From assembly GCA_025359265.1 (NCBI GenBank), contig JANYHB010000001.1:25606-89605 (forward strand): a DNA stretch of 64,000 bases. The letters are read 5' to 3'. The DNA is from Hyphomicrobiales bacterium (GTDB lineage Bacteria; Pseudomonadota; Alphaproteobacteria; Rhizobiales; Aestuariivirgaceae). Below the pieces are notes generated by a model. It was not told the origin of the DNA and searched no databases. It saw only the letters and a list, made by a program, of their open reading frames with translations. A program made the position numbers and the translations under genes. Positions 26,722 to 37,345 of the stretch are shown one piece after another; position 1 is the first letter of the stretch; each line of letters starts with the position of its first letter.

Positions 26722-26957
26722 TGCGTGCCTTTTTCGTTCAAATCAATTGTGAGCTGGGCAAATCCTACGGCGTGGCCAGCGCCATTGCCGATGCCGAAAT
26801 CGCATCAGAAATTTTCTCAACCGCCGGTGAGTTTGACCTCTTGGTTAAATTCTACCTGAAAGATGGCGAAGATATCGGCCATTTCATTGCCCAAAAAGTG
26901 CAAACTATCCCGGGTATCCGAGACACCTTTACCATCGTAACCTTCAAGGCGTTTTAG
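26721..26957 (+). CDS. Stand-alone Lrp/AsnC ligand-binding (RAM) domain protein
   Basis: A 78-residue protein consisting only of the RAM effector domain of Lrp/AsnC regulators: FVQINCELGKSYGVASAIADAEIASEIFSTAGEFDLLVKFYL, ending QTIPGIRDTFTIVTFK. There is no helix-turn-helix. Such solo RAM proteins bind amino acids and form oligomers; some join with full-length Lrp proteins. The start overlaps the stop of the binding protein by one base, so the two are translationally coupled, suggesting a shared ligand. Confidence 0.87.
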   Translation: MRAFFVQINCELGKSYGVASAIADAEIASEIFSTAGEFDLLVKFYLKDGEDIGHFIAQKVQTIPGIRDTFTIVTFKAF

Positions 26958-27025
26958 AATCAAGACTCGCCCCTGCCCGCCTGATTTGTTAGAGGAGGCT
27001 GAACTCCGTTTTCCCAAGGCATTTG

Positions 27026-28333
27026 ATGATTCCGCGTTATTCCCGCCAAGACATGGCCCAAATCTGGGCGCCTGAAACCCGTTTCAAGATTTGGTTTGAA
27101 ATTGAGGCCCATGCCGCTGACCGCATGGCCGCCCTCGGAATCGTTCCAAAAGCTGCCGCCAGGAAAATTTGGGCTAAAGGCAAAAATGCGAAATTTGACG
27201 TGGCCCGCATTGATGAGATTGAATCCGTCACCAAACACGACGTGATCGCATTCCTCACGCACCTTTCAGAGATTGTCGGGCCGGAAGCACGCTTCGTACA
27301 TCAGGGCATGACAAGTTCAGATGTATTAGACACCTGCTTCAACATCCAACTCACCCGTGCCGCTGATGTGCTGATCGCCGATACCGATGAACTTCTGGCG
27401 GCCCTGAAGAAACGTGCCTTTGAATATAAAATGACGCCCTGCATCGGCCGCAGCCATGGCATTCATGCTGAGCCGGTGACCTTCGGCTTAAAGCTCGCTT
27501 ATGCTTATGCCGAATTCAGTCGCGCCAAAGCCAGATTGAAAACCGCTCGCGAAGAAATTGCCACCTGTGCCATTTCAGGTGCAGTCGGAACTTTCGCAAA
27601 CATTGATCCATCCGTTGAAATTTATGTCGCCAAGCAGCTGGGCCTGAAGCCAGAACCGATTTCAACCCAAGTGATCCCACGTGATCGGCACGCCATGTTC
27701 TTTGCTACACTGGGCGTTATCGCATCCTCAGTAGAGCGCCTGGCCACAGAAATTCGCCACTTGCAACGCACGGAAGTTTTAGAGGTCGAAGAGTTTTTCG
27801 CCGAAGGCCAAAAAGGTTCTTCGGCTATGCCACATAAGCGCAACCCGGTGCTGACTGAAAATCTCACCGGCCTCGCGCGGCTTGTACGCTCTGCCGTTTA
27901 TCCCGCGATGGAAAATGTTTCTCTGTGGCATGAGCGTGATATTTCGCATTCCAGCGTCGAACGCGGCATTGGCCCAGATGCTACAGTCCATTTGGATTTC
28001 GCCTTGAAACGCATGGCAGGGGTCATCGCCAAGCTGTTGGTCTATCCTGAAAACATGAAGCGCAATCTTGACAAGTTGGGGGGCCTTATCCATTCCCAGC
28101 GCATTCTGCTGGCCCTCACCCAAAAGGGTATGAGCCGAGAAGCCTCTTATGCCGCCGTGCAACGTTGCGCCATGCCAGTGTGGCGCGGCGAAGGCAAATT
28201 TCTCGACCTGCTCAAAGCCGACAATGAGGTGGCAACCCACCTCTCAGCCAAGGAGCTCAAAAAGCTGTTTGATCTTGGCTATCACACCAAACACGTGAAC
28301 ACGATTTTCAAGCGCGTGTTTGGAAAATCATAG
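27026..28333 (+). CDS. purB: Adenylosuccinate lyase
   Basis: A 435-residue fumarase/aspartase superfamily lyase acting at SAICAR and adenylosuccinate. Conserved blocks: MTSSDVLDTC, GRSHGIHAEPVTFG, and the signature SSAMPHKRNPVLTENL (GSSAMPHKRNP) with the active-site Ser loop. The ATG at 27026 is used; the ORF-track TTG one codon upstream is unlikely. A GAGGAGG sits 26 bases upstream, too far to be a normal ribosome binding site, with a weak AAGG closer. Confidence 0.95.
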   Translation: MIPRYSRQDMAQIWAPETRFKIWFEIEAHAADRMAALGIVPKAAARKIWAKGKNAKFDVARIDEIESVTKHDVIAFLTHLSEIVGPEARFVHQGMTSSDVLDTCFNIQLTRAADVLIADTDELLAALKKRAFEYKMTPCIGRSHGIHAEPVTFGLKLAYAYAEFSRAKARLKTAREEIATCAISGAVGTFANIDPSVEIYVAKQLGLKPEPISTQVIPRDRHAMFFATLGVIASSVERLATEIRHLQRTEVLEVEEFFAEGQKGSSAMPHKRNPVLTENLTGLARLVRSAVYPAMENVSLWHERDISHSSVERGIGPDATVHLDFALKRMAGVIAKLLVYPENMKRNLDKLGGLIHSQRILLALTQKGMSREASYAAVQRCAMPVWRGEGKFLDLLKADNEVATHLSAKELKKLFDLGYHTKHVNTIFKRVFGKS

Positions 28334-28337
28334 TGCC

Positions 28338-29519
28338 ATGTTGAACAAACCCAGTCTCACTGAAAAGCCGATACACACGATCACCGCCACCCATGATCTA
28401 GCGGCATTTTGCGCACGCTGGGCCCAAGAGACATATATTACCGTTGATACGGAATTCCTCCGTGAAACAACTTACTACCCCAAACTCTGCCTTATCCAGG
28501 TGGCGGGAGCAGAAGAAGCCGCACTGATTGATCCTCTGGCTGATGGCCTCGATCTTGCACCGTTTTTTGCGTTGATGGCTGATACCAAGGTTTTAAAAGT
28601 CTTCCACGCTGCCAAGCAAGATTTTGAAATCCTCATGATGTTGGCTGAAGCCTTGCCCCAACCCATTGTTGATACACAAATCGCTGCCATGGTATGTGGC
28701 TTCGGCGATCAGGTCGGCTACGAAGCGATTGTCCGAAAGCTTGTCGGCGCCAGCATTGACAAATCTTCGCAATTTACAGATTGGTCAAGAAGGCCATTAA
28801 GCCACAAGCAACAGGTCTATGCCATTTCAGACGTCACCCACCTGCGCACTGTTTATGAAAAACTGTTGGAGCAACTGGCTCAAACCGGGCGGGGCGAATG
28901 GATGAAGTCGGAACTTGCAAACCTGACTGACCCCGCGACTTATAAAGTTGATCCGGAGCAGAGTTGGCGGCGCGTTAAGGCCCGCATTCAAAACAAAAAG
29001 CAGCAAGCGGTTTTGATGTCCGTCGCCGCTTGGCGTGAACGGGAAGCGCAGAACAAAAATGTGCCTCGTGGCCGTATCTTGAAGGATGAAGCCATTGCTG
29101 AAATCGCCATCCAGATGCCGCAAACGCCGCAAGACGTGAACGAGCTTCGCCTTGTCTCACGCGGTGTCGGCAATTCGGCTATGGGTGTGGCAATTCTGAA
29201 GGCCGTTCAAGAAGGCCTGGCCCGCGATCCGAAGACAATTCCCGACAAAACCAGGTTTGATGAAATGTCATCAGCCGCCTTGGCCGCCTCAGAAATTCTC
29301 AAACTCGCTTTGAAAATCGTGTGTGAAACGCATGGCCTTGCGCCAAAACTTATTGCTTCAAGCGCCGATATTGAAGCCTTGGCCGCGGATGATGAAGCTG
29401 ACATTGCAGCCTTGAAGGGCTGGCAATTTGAAGTCTTTGGCAAGGTGGCACTGGATCTCAAACATGGCAAAGCCTGCATCACAATGGAAAAGGGCAAGGC
29501 CATCATTTTGAACAGGTAG
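28338..29519 (+). CDS. rnd: Ribonuclease D
   Basis: A 393-residue 3'-5' exoribonuclease for stable RNA maturation. The DEDD exonuclease domain starts at VDTEFLRETTYYPKLCLIQ (Asp and Glu, about residues 31-49), with HAAKQDFEIL and SDVTHLRTVYEKLL following. The HRDC domain is at about 205-285 (AWREREAQNKNVPRGRILKDEAI), which binds RNA. It starts 4 bases after purB at an ATG (28338); the next gene is convergent and adjacent with no gap. Confidence 0.94.
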   Translation: MLNKPSLTEKPIHTITATHDLAAFCARWAQETYITVDTEFLRETTYYPKLCLIQVAGAEEAALIDPLADGLDLAPFFALMADTKVLKVFHAAKQDFEILMMLAEALPQPIVDTQIAAMVCGFGDQVGYEAIVRKLVGASIDKSSQFTDWSRRPLSHKQQVYAISDVTHLRTVYEKLLEQLAQTGRGEWMKSELANLTDPATYKVDPEQSWRRVKARIQNKKQQAVLMSVAAWREREAQNKNVPRGRILKDEAIAEIAIQMPQTPQDVNELRLVSRGVGNSAMGVAILKAVQEGLARDPKTIPDKTRFDEMSSAALAASEILKLALKIVCETHGLAPKLIASSADIEALAADDEADIAALKGWQFEVFGKVALDLKHGKACITMEKGKAIILNR

Positions 29520-31025
29520 CTATTTCACTTCCACTTTGGGCGTAAGTCCCATTTCAAAGGCCAATTCGCTGAGGCGCTTTTCGACGCGTTCGCCCATTAA
29601 GTCTTTTAACTTGTTCGGCAAAGTAAGCACCAGAGATTTGCCGGCAATCGCCAAACGGATTTTGGGCAGCAGCCCGGGCATGGCGGCAGAGATGATGTAC
29701 GCAAGGCGGAACAACGAACTGATCAAATGCGCGCGCTCCACATGTCTATCGTCCAATAGCCGCGTCATATCCTCGCGCATGGCTTCACCGTCATAACGAT
29801 AGAAAATGGTGAGCGCTAAAAAAATGCGCCCGGGATGGTCAATGCCTACAAAAGCCGCCTGCGAGATCATGCCCAATGAACGCTCGGCGCGGTAATCCGG
29901 ATGCGCACGCCAACCCGTATCAGCAAGCAAACATGCGGCGTGGCGCAAGCGCCTTTCTTCCTCACTCTCAGCCAAACCCGCCTTTCCAAAAATCTGGTCA
30001 GTCCAGTCACACAGTTCCAACTCATGCGCGGGTGAACGCGCATAGCGTCGCGCAAAATCCCAACACGATGAGAGCAAAACGTCATATTCCATTTTTTTGC
30101 GCGGCAGCTTAGAAAACAGCAAGCCTTCACGAACGCCAAAAACCGAAATCACCACATCCTTGGCTTTGCCCAAATGCATGATACGGTCCAAAATCATCGC
30201 ACCGTAAGGCAAGGTATCAATGCGCGCCTTGGACATGTCTTTGACATCTTTAAGGGAAGCCGCAGTGAGATGCGCCATTAGTTCTGATATGCCTTCAGCT
30301 TGCTTTCTGCTCATTTGATAATGATGCAAAACATGCAAAGGATAATCCGTTTGCGCCATATGAATGCGCGCTAGATTGCGCCAAGCGCCACCCACGGCAT
30401 AAAAAGTGCGTCCTTGTAATTTCTTGATAATATTTGTTTTGTGCAGATACTCATCAACCATCACTTGGGCGCGTGCCATCGAACCGCCAGATAAATCAAT
30501 CAATCGCAATGGCCCAATGGGTAAAGTTACACCGTCGTGCAGTTTACCATCTTTGATGTCAATCAACTCCAGCGATCCACCACCCAGATCACCGGCAATG
30601 CCATCCGCCTCCGGTATGCCTGACAGCACGCCCAGCGCGGCAAAGCGCGCTTCTTCCTTGCCGCTAAGCACGCGAATGCCAGCGCCCAAGGCTTTTTCGG
30701 CTTGGTCAATAAAAACTTCGCCGTTGTCAGCTTCGCGGGCAGCAGCCGTGGCCACGGCAAACACTTGCTTCACACCCATTTGTTTAACCAGGGCGCGAAA
30801 ACGTCGAAGCGCCGAAAGCGCTCTCGTTATCGCGGTTTCATTCAACCTGCTGGTTATGGCAACGCCTTTGCCAAGGCCACATAACACTTTCTCATTGAAA
30901 ATCGGCGTCGGCGATCGGCGAATACCGTCATAAACCACCAACCGCACCGAGTTGGAGCCAATATCAACCACCGCCACAGGGCGGTAGCGTGGAGGTTCAG
31001 TTCTAAATCCCGTATGCCAACTCAC
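29520..31025 (-). CDS. ppx: Exopolyphosphatase (Ppx/GppA family)
   Basis: A 501-residue ASKHA-fold phosphatase: [18 protein letters not shown] (phosphate 1), [31 protein letters not shown] (phosphate 2) and [12 protein letters not shown]. It removes phosphate from polyphosphate ends, and members may also hydrolyse pppGpp. The long C-terminal region (about 310-501) is the extra all-helical part of the alphaproteobacterial Ppx. The GTG start overlaps the ppk stop (GTGA), giving coupled synthesis and breakdown enzymes. Confidence 0.92.
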   Translation of the reverse strand: MSWHTGFRTEPPRYRPVAVVDIGSNSVRLVVYDGIRRSPTPIFNEKVLCGLGKGVAITSRLNETAITRALSALRRFRALVKQMGVKQVFAVATAAAREADNGEVFIDQAEKALGAGIRVLSGKEEARFAALGVLSGIPEADGIAGDLGGGSLELIDIKDGKLHDGVTLPIGPLRLIDLSGGSMARAQVMVDEYLHKTNIIKKLQGRTFYAVGGAWRNLARIHMAQTDYPLHVLHHYQMSRKQAEGISELMAHLTAASLKDVKDMSKARIDTLPYGAMILDRIMHLGKAKDVVISVFGVREGLLFSKLPRKKMEYDVLLSSCWDFARRYARSPAHELELCDWTDQIFGKAGLAESEEERRLRHAACLLADTGWRAHPDYRAERSLGMISQAAFVGIDHPGRIFLALTIFYRYDGEAMREDMTRLLDDRHVERAHLISSLFRLAYIISAAMPGLLPKIRLAIAGKSLVLTLPNKLKDLMGERVEKRLSELAFEMGLTPKVEVK

Positions 31026-33169
31026 GTGCTGCGCTTTGCCTTTTTCTTTTCCTTACCGTCCATTTTGCCAGCAAGTGCACTGCCACGTCCAGAGAGAGAT
31101 GGGTTTTCCATAAAGAATTGATGGGCATTAAAAGCCGGTGTTTTAGCATCGGCAACCACACGCCGTGCGCTGCCGTCAGCCAATAATTGCCACGTTTGAG
31201 CGGTGTCGCGCAAATTTGCGACCATAATTTGATCAAGCACCTGTTCATGAACCGTGGGGTTTTCAATGGGAATAAGGGTTTCAACCCGCCTGTGAAGGTT
31301 TCGCGGCATCCAATCAGCTGAACCAATATACACTTTGGCCTTGGCATGGGGCAAGCCGTACCCCGCGCCAAAACACACAATGCGCGAATGTTCCAAGAAC
31401 CTCCCGACAATGCTTTTCACCCTGATATTCTCTGAAAGCCCCACAACCCCGGGCCTGAGGCAAGAAATGCCGCGTACCACCAACTCAATCTTCACGCCAG
31501 CTTGTGAGGCTTTGTAAAGGGCATCAATCACGCCTGGATCAACGATTGAATTCAGCTTCGCCCAAATCTCGGCAGGTTTGCCGGCCTTTGCGTATTCAAT
31601 TTCTTTATCGATATTTTCCAGCAACCGCGTTTTCAAATTGATTGGAGAAAGTGCAACTTTTTCTAAATCTTCAGGTTGGGCATAACCTGTGATAAAATTG
31701 AAAACCCTTGCCGCATCGCGCGCCAACGCCGGATCGCAGGTAAAAAACGAGAGGTCTGTATAAACTTTCGCGGTGATCGGGTGATAATTGCCCGTACCAA
31801 AATGCACATAGGTGCGCATAGCGCCCGCCTCGCGCCGCACCACCATCGAAACTTTGGCATGGGTTTTAAGTTCAATAAAGCCAAATACCACCTGCACGCC
31901 TGCCCGCTCTAAATCTCGTGCCCATTGGATATTGGCTTCTTCATCAAAGCGGGCTTTCAACTCCACCAAAGCGGTAATGGATTTTCCGGCCTCTGCTGCC
32001 TTCGCCAAGGCTGCCACGATGGGTGAATTATGTGAGGTGCGGTAAAGGGTTTGCTTAATCGCCACCACATCCGGGTCTGCCGCCGCCTGGCGGATAAATT
32101 GCACAACCACATCAAAAGATTCATACGGGTGATGCACAACAAAATCTTTTTGCCGGATGGCGGCAAAAATATCACCCGCATGGTCGCGCACGCGCTCGGG
32201 ATAACGTGGCACATAAGGTGTGAATTTTAGATCTGGCCGCTCATCCAAAATCAACTGCGACGTATCGGCAAAGCCCACAAGGCCTTCCTTCATAATCGTC
32301 ACATCATCAGACACACCCAATTCTTCAGCAATGAAATTGCGCAAATAGGTAGGGCACTGTGTGTCCACTTCCATGCGAATCACTTGCCCACGGCGACGCC
32401 GTTTCAATGCAGATTCAAACAAGCGCACAAGGTCTTCAGCTTCTTCCTCAATTTCAAGATCGCTATCACGGATGACACGAAACAATCCCTTGGCCATAAC
32501 GTCATAGCCAGGAAAAAGCCGAGGCAAGAACATGCTGAGCATTTCTTCCAGCAAGATAAAACGAATAGCTTCGCCAGGCAGGCGAATGAAACGCTCTAAT
32601 TGTGGTGGAATGGGCAGCAAGGCCCGCAGCAAATTGCCATTTAGTCGGCGCTTCAATTCCACCGCCATCACAAAGCCCCGGTTTAAAATGAAGGGAAAGG
32701 GGTGGGCAGGGTCAATCGCAATAGGCGTAACAATGGGTAAAATTTGCTCCAAAAACCGCAAATCCAACCAATCTTTTTCCGGCTTACTAAGCGCGCTCTC
32801 TTCAATGATGCTGATGCCATTTTGCTGCAACTCATCGCGCAGCTGCAGCCACCGCATGTCTTGCTCAACCATCAAATCCAGGGCGCGTTTGCGGATTAAC
32901 TCCAGCTGCTCGGCGGGCGTGCGGCCTTCTTGGCTTATTTCGGGAATTTCGTCTGCCAGTTGCCCTACAAGACCAGCAACCCGCACCATGAAAAATTCAT
33001 CCAGATTATTGCCTGAGATAGAAAGAAAACGCAGACGTTCCAATAACGGATGGGCCTTATCCCGCGCTTCTTCCAACACACGCATGTTGAACTCCAGCCA
33101 CGAAAGTTCGCGATTAATGAAGCGTTGGGGGCTGGCCGCCAAACCAGCATCAAGTGATAATTCGGTCAT
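31022..33169 (-). CDS. ppk: Polyphosphate kinase 1
   Basis: A 715-residue PPK1 that makes polyphosphate from ATP. N-terminal domain [21 protein letters not shown]; head domain; two phospholipase-D-like C-terminal domains. The phosphorylated His lies in [19 protein letters not shown], followed by [24 protein letters not shown], and the second motif is [18 protein letters not shown]. It overlaps ppx by GTGA and follows hdaA by 46 bases. Together they form the hdaA-ppk-ppx order common in alphaproteobacteria. Confidence 0.95.
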   Translation of the reverse strand: MTELSLDAGLAASPQRFINRELSWLEFNMRVLEEARDKAHPLLERLRFLSISGNNLDEFFMVRVAGLVGQLADEIPEISQEGRTPAEQLELIRKRALDLMVEQDMRWLQLRDELQQNGISIIEESALSKPEKDWLDLRFLEQILPIVTPIAIDPAHPFPFILNRGFVMAVELKRRLNGNLLRALLPIPPQLERFIRLPGEAIRFILLEEMLSMFLPRLFPGYDVMAKGLFRVIRDSDLEIEEEAEDLVRLFESALKRRRRGQVIRMEVDTQCPTYLRNFIAEELGVSDDVTIMKEGLVGFADTSQLILDERPDLKFTPYVPRYPERVRDHAGDIFAAIRQKDFVVHHPYESFDVVVQFIRQAAADPDVVAIKQTLYRTSHNSPIVAALAKAAEAGKSITALVELKARFDEEANIQWARDLERAGVQVVFGFIELKTHAKVSMVVRREAGAMRTYVHFGTGNYHPITAKVYTDLSFFTCDPALARDAARVFNFITGYAQPEDLEKVALSPINLKTRLLENIDKEIEYAKAGKPAEIWAKLNSIVDPGVIDALYKASQAGVKIELVVRGISCLRPGVVGLSENIRVKSIVGRFLEHSRIVCFGAGYGLPHAKAKVYIGSADWMPRNLHRRVETLIPIENPTVHEQVLDQIMVANLRDTAQTWQLLADGSARRVVADAKTPAFNAHQFFMENPSLSGRGSALAGKMDGKEKKKAKRST

Positions 33170-33215
33170 GTAACGCTATTCCTAACCCAATTTGACGGTT
33201 TGATGAACAAAGAAC

Positions 33216-33905
33216 TCAAGACGTTGTAAATAATTCAGGATTATCTAACTTGGCCATTACTTTTGCCACAAACGGCCTCGTCACTTCTGCCTTTTGGGTC
33301 ATCGCCTCGCGATCAATTTCGGCCACCAAAGCGCGCGCCGCGGCGGCGGAACGGGGCATACGCAACAGCATATAAGTGATCATCGCCTCATCAACCACAA
33401 TTTGCCGATCAGTAAATTGCTTCACCAAAATCCCGCGCAGCAAAGCGTCATCAGGCGGGAGGATGTGCACCAGCGGCAGCGCACTGAGCCGAGATGCAAG
33501 ATCAGCCACCTTCACCTGCCACAAAATCGGATCCATGCGCGATGACAGCAACACATGCCCACGCTCTTGCCTGGCCAAATTAAGCGCATGAAAAATTGCT
33601 GGCTCATCAAATCGCCCAGGTGCGACATCTTCTATGCAAATTGCCTTATGCTCAAAATAGGTGGGTAAATTTTCCTTGTTCACCGATTGCGCGTCAACCA
33701 CGCTGGCGTGAGAACGCGCTTGCCAAACCTGCGCCAAATGGCTTTTCCCACAACCAGGCGGCCCCACCAAGATGGCGCCATGCGTGGGCCATTGCGGCCA
33801 TTCGTCCACCAAGCTTACTGCCGCTTCATTGGAGGATGCGACGAGAAAATCATCGCGCCCCAGTGCCGCGCGCTGCCGCAAATCAAGCAAAAGCTGCTCA
33901 GCCAT
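33216..33905 (-). CDS. hdaA: DnaA regulatory inactivator HdaA-type protein
   Basis: A 229-residue DnaA-like AAA protein from MAEQLLLDLRQRAALGRDDF, where QLLLDL is the beta-clamp-binding motif used by Hda proteins. Walker A is AILVGPPGCGKSHLAQVW, sensor-like LSSRMDP follows, and the C-terminus ends at the lid, lacking DnaA's DNA-binding domain. It stimulates ATP hydrolysis by DnaA after replication starts, with the clamp. The ATG at 33905 is preferred because the extra residues of the ORF track precede the clamp motif. It overlaps the AI-2E permease gene by 8 bases. Confidence 0.9.
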   Translation of the reverse strand: MAEQLLLDLRQRAALGRDDFLVASSNEAAVSLVDEWPQWPTHGAILVGPPGCGKSHLAQVWQARSHASVVDAQSVNKENLPTYFEHKAICIEDVAPGRFDEPAIFHALNLARQERGHVLLSSRMDPILWQVKVADLASRLSALPLVHILPPDDALLRGILVKQFTDRQIVVDEAMITYMLLRMPRSAAAARALVAEIDREAMTQKAEVTRPFVAKVMAKLDNPELFTTS

Positions 33906-34977
33906 CGTCTTGCATCGCGGCTTGGCCACGATAAATGCCGCTGGTGAGATAGCGCGTCAACCCATGGCGCACCAAAACGCCAGTGGTTGCCGCCAAGGGC
34001 ACAGCCAGCAGCAAACCCAAAAAACCAAATACATAGGAAAACCCAAGCAACGCCAGCATCATAAAAACCGGATGAAGGCCAATTGAATGCCCAACCAGTC
34101 TTGGTGATAGAAAGTTGCCCTCGATAAACTGGCCAATAACAAGAACGCCTAAAACCCAAAGCAAGGATATTTCAATTGGCCAGAATTGCAAAAAGCCCAC
34201 AATCAATGCCACAGCGCCGCCCAGCACTGCACCGAAGAAGGGAATGAAAGCCAATAGCCCAGTCATCAGGCCAATGGCCAAACCACTTTTTAGTCCCACC
34301 ACTGTATACCCGGCAGCATAGAAGGCCGCCATGATCAGGCAAACGGTGCCCTGGCCTCGAATATAACCCGCCAACGCCACATCAATATCTGTGGCGATCA
34401 TGCGCAACGCAAACTGATGGTCGCGCGGAAGCCAATAATCGATGCGGGCAACGAGATGATCCCAATCATTCAACAAATAAAAGGCCACCACAGGCGTGAT
34501 GAGCAGCAACGAAACAACATTCAGCAATGCCTTGCTGCCCGTCCACAAGGTTGCCGCAAACCCGGCGAGCCATACGGCAATTTTCCCGCCGTAGTCAGCA
34601 AGTGTACTTTGCAAATCACCGCCGTTGTTGGCCACCATGTCTTTCAACCACTGCGGAGCAAACTCATTGGCCAGCTGCACCAGCTGCGCCGAAAGCTGGG
34701 GAATTTCGTTCACCAGTATAGCCGCTTGATTGGCCATCGCTGGCACCACCAAAACGAAGGCCAACACCAAAATCAGAACGGCCGATACGATAATCACCGA
34801 CGATGCAGCCAAGCGCGGCAAGCCAGCACGTTCCAACCTGTCAGCAACCGGATCAAGAAAATAAGCCAGCACAAAACCGGCAATAAAGGGCAATAAAATA
34901 TCTTGTAAATACCAGAAGAAAAACAAAGTAGCTGCCAAGGTGGCAACCCAGAAAACAATCTGCCGTTGTGAAGTCAT
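33898..34977 (-). CDS. AI-2E family transporter
   Basis: A 359-residue integral membrane protein starting MTSQRQIVFW. Hydrophobic helices alternate with a long periplasmic or cytoplasmic region around residues 110-160 (QLANEFAPQWLKDMVANNGG). The motif LLTGLLAFIPFFGAVLGG and the ending region GNFLSPRLVGHSIGLHPVFMMLAL are characteristic of the AI-2E/PerM family (7-8 membrane segments). Proven transport activity is rare; substrates include small molecules or ions. The ORF-track start adds 20 residues and lacks support. Overlaps hdaA by 8 bases. Confidence 0.88.
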   Translation of the reverse strand: MTSQRQIVFWVATLAATLFFFWYLQDILLPFIAGFVLAYFLDPVADRLERAGLPRLAASSVIIVSAVLILVLAFVLVVPAMANQAAILVNEIPQLSAQLVQLANEFAPQWLKDMVANNGGDLQSTLADYGGKIAVWLAGFAATLWTGSKALLNVVSLLLITPVVAFYLLNDWDHLVARIDYWLPRDHQFALRMIATDIDVALAGYIRGQGTVCLIMAAFYAAGYTVVGLKSGLAIGLMTGLLAFIPFFGAVLGGAVALIVGFLQFWPIEISLLWVLGVLVIGQFIEGNFLSPRLVGHSIGLHPVFMMLALLGFSYVFGFLGLLLAVPLAATTGVLVRHGLTRYLTSGIYRGQAAMQDDG

Positions 34978-35101
34978 GGCCGCGTTGCCTCTCTCATGGG
35001 GCTTGTCGACTGCCTGATAGAGCAATCCGCAAGCCAAAGTAAGTTTAAGGGCACAAGCAGCAGGCGGGGCATGGGGCGTGTGATGGCAAAGCTCATGGGC
35101 A

Positions 35102-36184
35102 TTATAAGGGCCTGATGGTCCAGCCGGAAGCAGAACGTTCCAACCTTAAATTAGCCGCCTGAAATGATGTCCCCAGATCTTCGGCATTGCCGTTATACAG
35201 CAATCGTGCCGATGCGCCGGCGGCATCAAGCGAAGTTACATCCAAACCCACTATGCCGGGCGTGGCCAAAATACGCGAACGCAAACCATTCCACTCGGAT
35301 GGCCCACCAAATGGCACCACCACCTGCAGGGCCTGCGGGCCTGAAGCCGCTTTGGCTGCTGCAACTTTGGCTTGATCAGATTTGAACTTGTCGGTGATTA
35401 ATGTTTGAAAGCGCTGCGCAGCCAGCCCAGCGGAATCCGCCAACTCGTGCGAGTCAGCGATATAAATTTTGTCGATGGTAATTTTGCCCAGGGGTGAAGT
35501 GCCAACCACGCGCGCGTGGATGCCGCCACCGGGGGCAGATTGCGCAAAGGCAATCAACATGGTTTTCACGTCATAGCGCCGCCGCAAAGCTTCTAATTTC
35601 ACGACATTATTGTTGGAAATATCAACGGCGGAAACTGTTGTCGCGTCCTCTTGGTCAGCCAAGGGCACAATGATCGGAATTTGCGCCTGTGCGGCATGAA
35701 GATCAGCCCAAGCCTTGTGCCACGGGTTGTCATCCCACACCACCACATGGCCGGCATCATCCGTCCAGACCGGAATAACCAACATCGCTGGCCCCTGCTC
35801 TGCTGGTATTCGAACGCCATAACCGGCCAGCAAAGGCTTTAATTTTTGCGGCAGAAAACGAACCGTAAATTTGCCCTGGTAATGCCCGGGGCTCATCGTT
35901 TCCTGCTCGATGGAAAGCGATTTCAGCAATGGCATCACATCTTTGGCGTCCATCTTGGCAAGCTCTGCCGCAACATCAGAGCCACCCAGCGTTTGGCCCA
36001 GCAAAGCCAAAGCCTTCATCTGCACATCAACCAGCGCTTTATCTTTAGCGGCTTTGACAGAAAGATCAGTCACATCCACATCCACCCCTTGCACGGCAAA
36101 GGGGCTGGTTTCAACCGGCCCAGCAGCCATCGCGTCAGCGGCACCGGCCAGCAATGCTGCACAGAGGAAAATCTTGAATGTCAT
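35102..36184 (-). CDS. Exported DUF2066 domain protein
   Basis: A 360-residue protein from MTFKIFLCAALLAGAADAMA (signal peptide). The N-terminal half (about 20-185) is a DUF2066 domain: VQGVDVDVTDLSVKAAKDKALVDVQMKAL, then a second part with GYGVRIPAEQGPAMLVIPVW. It has no known function; in alphaproteobacteria it often lies between purM and the AI-2E/hdaA genes, as here. The C-terminal part (about 285-360, VVPFGGPSEWNGLRSRILATPGIVGLDV) may be a FlgT/LolB-like or ferredoxin-like fold, which is a guess. It is divergent from purM with 81 bases between starts. Confidence 0.85.
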   Translation of the reverse strand: MTFKIFLCAALLAGAADAMAAGPVETSPFAVQGVDVDVTDLSVKAAKDKALVDVQMKALALLGQTLGGSDVAAELAKMDAKDVMPLLKSLSIEQETMSPGHYQGKFTVRFLPQKLKPLLAGYGVRIPAEQGPAMLVIPVWTDDAGHVVVWDDNPWHKAWADLHAAQAQIPIIVPLADQEDATTVSAVDISNNNVVKLEALRRRYDVKTMLIAFAQSAPGGGIHARVVGTSPLGKITIDKIYIADSHELADSAGLAAQRFQTLITDKFKSDQAKVAAAKAASGPQALQVVVPFGGPSEWNGLRSRILATPGIVGLDVTSLDAAGASARLLYNGNAEDLGTSFQAANLRLERSASGWTIRPL

Positions 36185-36265
36185 CAATACTCTTTGGGCT
36201 TTATTCCGGTTTAGAATCTGTCTAGGGGTTTGCCACATCTCACCCCTTTGAGGCAAACCCGTGGC

Positions 36266-37345
36266 ATGACGAATTCAGGCCCTAAAAACAACTCTCTTTC
36301 TTATGCCGAAGCAGGCGTGGATATCGCTGCGGGAAATCATTTAGTTGATTTGATCAAGCCCCTCGCCAAATCCACACGGCGCAAAGGCTCTAAACCATCT
36401 CTCGGTGGCTTCGGTGGTCTGTTTGATCTGAAAGCGTGCGGTTTCAAAGATCCGGTTCTCGTGGCCGCCAATGATGGTGTGGGCACCAAACTGAAACTTG
36501 CCATTGATAGCGGCGTCCATCACGGCGTGGGGATTGATCTGGTGGCGATGAGTGTCAATGATTTGGTTGTCCAAGGTGCCGAACCCTTGTTCTTCCTTGA
36601 TTATTACGCCACTGGAAAACTGGACGTGAAAGCGGCCCGCGACGTGATTGCCGGAATAGTAGATGGCTGCAAACAAGCGGGCTGCGCACTTGTCGGTGGC
36701 GAAACTGCCGAAATGCCCGGCATGTATCATGGCGCAGATTATGATCTCGCGGGCTTTGCCGTGGGCGCTGTTGAGCGCAAAAAAATCTTGCCTGCCAAAG
36801 ATGTTAAGGCTGGTGATGTGATCTTGGGCCTCGCCTCGTCAGGCCCGCATTCCAATGGTTATTCGCTCATCCGCAAAATAATTGAAGTGAGTGGCTACCG
36901 CCTCAAGGACGCAGCGCCTTTCGCCAAAGGCCAAACCGTAGCTGAAGCCCTGCTCACCCCCACGCGCATTTACGTGAAGCCTATCTTAAAAGCTTTGCGA
37001 AAAGGGCTGGGCATCAAAGCGCTGGCCCATATCACCGGCGGCGGTTTCACCGAAAACATCCCGCGCGTTTTACCTAATGGCACCGTCGCCGCGATTGATC
37101 TTTTTGCCGTGCCCTACCCTCCCGTGTTCAAATGGCTGGCCAAACAGGGTGGTGTGGCAGAGGCCGAAATGCTGCGCACCTTCAACTGCGGCGTGGGCAT
37201 GATTGTGGTGGTGGAAGCTTTAGACGCAAAAGCCATATCCGCAACCTTGAAACGTGCCGGTGAAACTGTGGTCACCCTGGGCACCATCCGCAATCGCAAG
37301 GGGCGAGAGCCACAAGTGGCTTATGCAGGACATCTCGCTGAATGA
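36266..37345 (+). CDS. purM: AIR synthetase
   Basis: Converts FGAM to AIR in purine synthesis with ATP. The 359-residue protein has [74 protein letters not shown] and [17 protein letters not shown], all AIRS signatures. The start at 36266 gives [17 protein letters not shown]; the ORF-track start adds 12 residues. It overlaps purN by ATGA. Confidence 0.96.
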   Translation: MTNSGPKNNSLSYAEAGVDIAAGNHLVDLIKPLAKSTRRKGSKPSLGGFGGLFDLKACGFKDPVLVAANDGVGTKLKLAIDSGVHHGVGIDLVAMSVNDLVVQGAEPLFFLDYYATGKLDVKAARDVIAGIVDGCKQAGCALVGGETAEMPGMYHGADYDLAGFAVGAVERKKILPAKDVKAGDVILGLASSGPHSNGYSLIRKIIEVSGYRLKDAAPFAKGQTVAEALLTPTRIYVKPILKALRKGLGIKALAHITGGGFTENIPRVLPNGTVAAIDLFAVPYPPVFKWLAKQGGVAEAEMLRTFNCGVGMIVVVEALDAKAISATLKRAGETVVTLGTIRNRKGREPQVAYAGHLAE

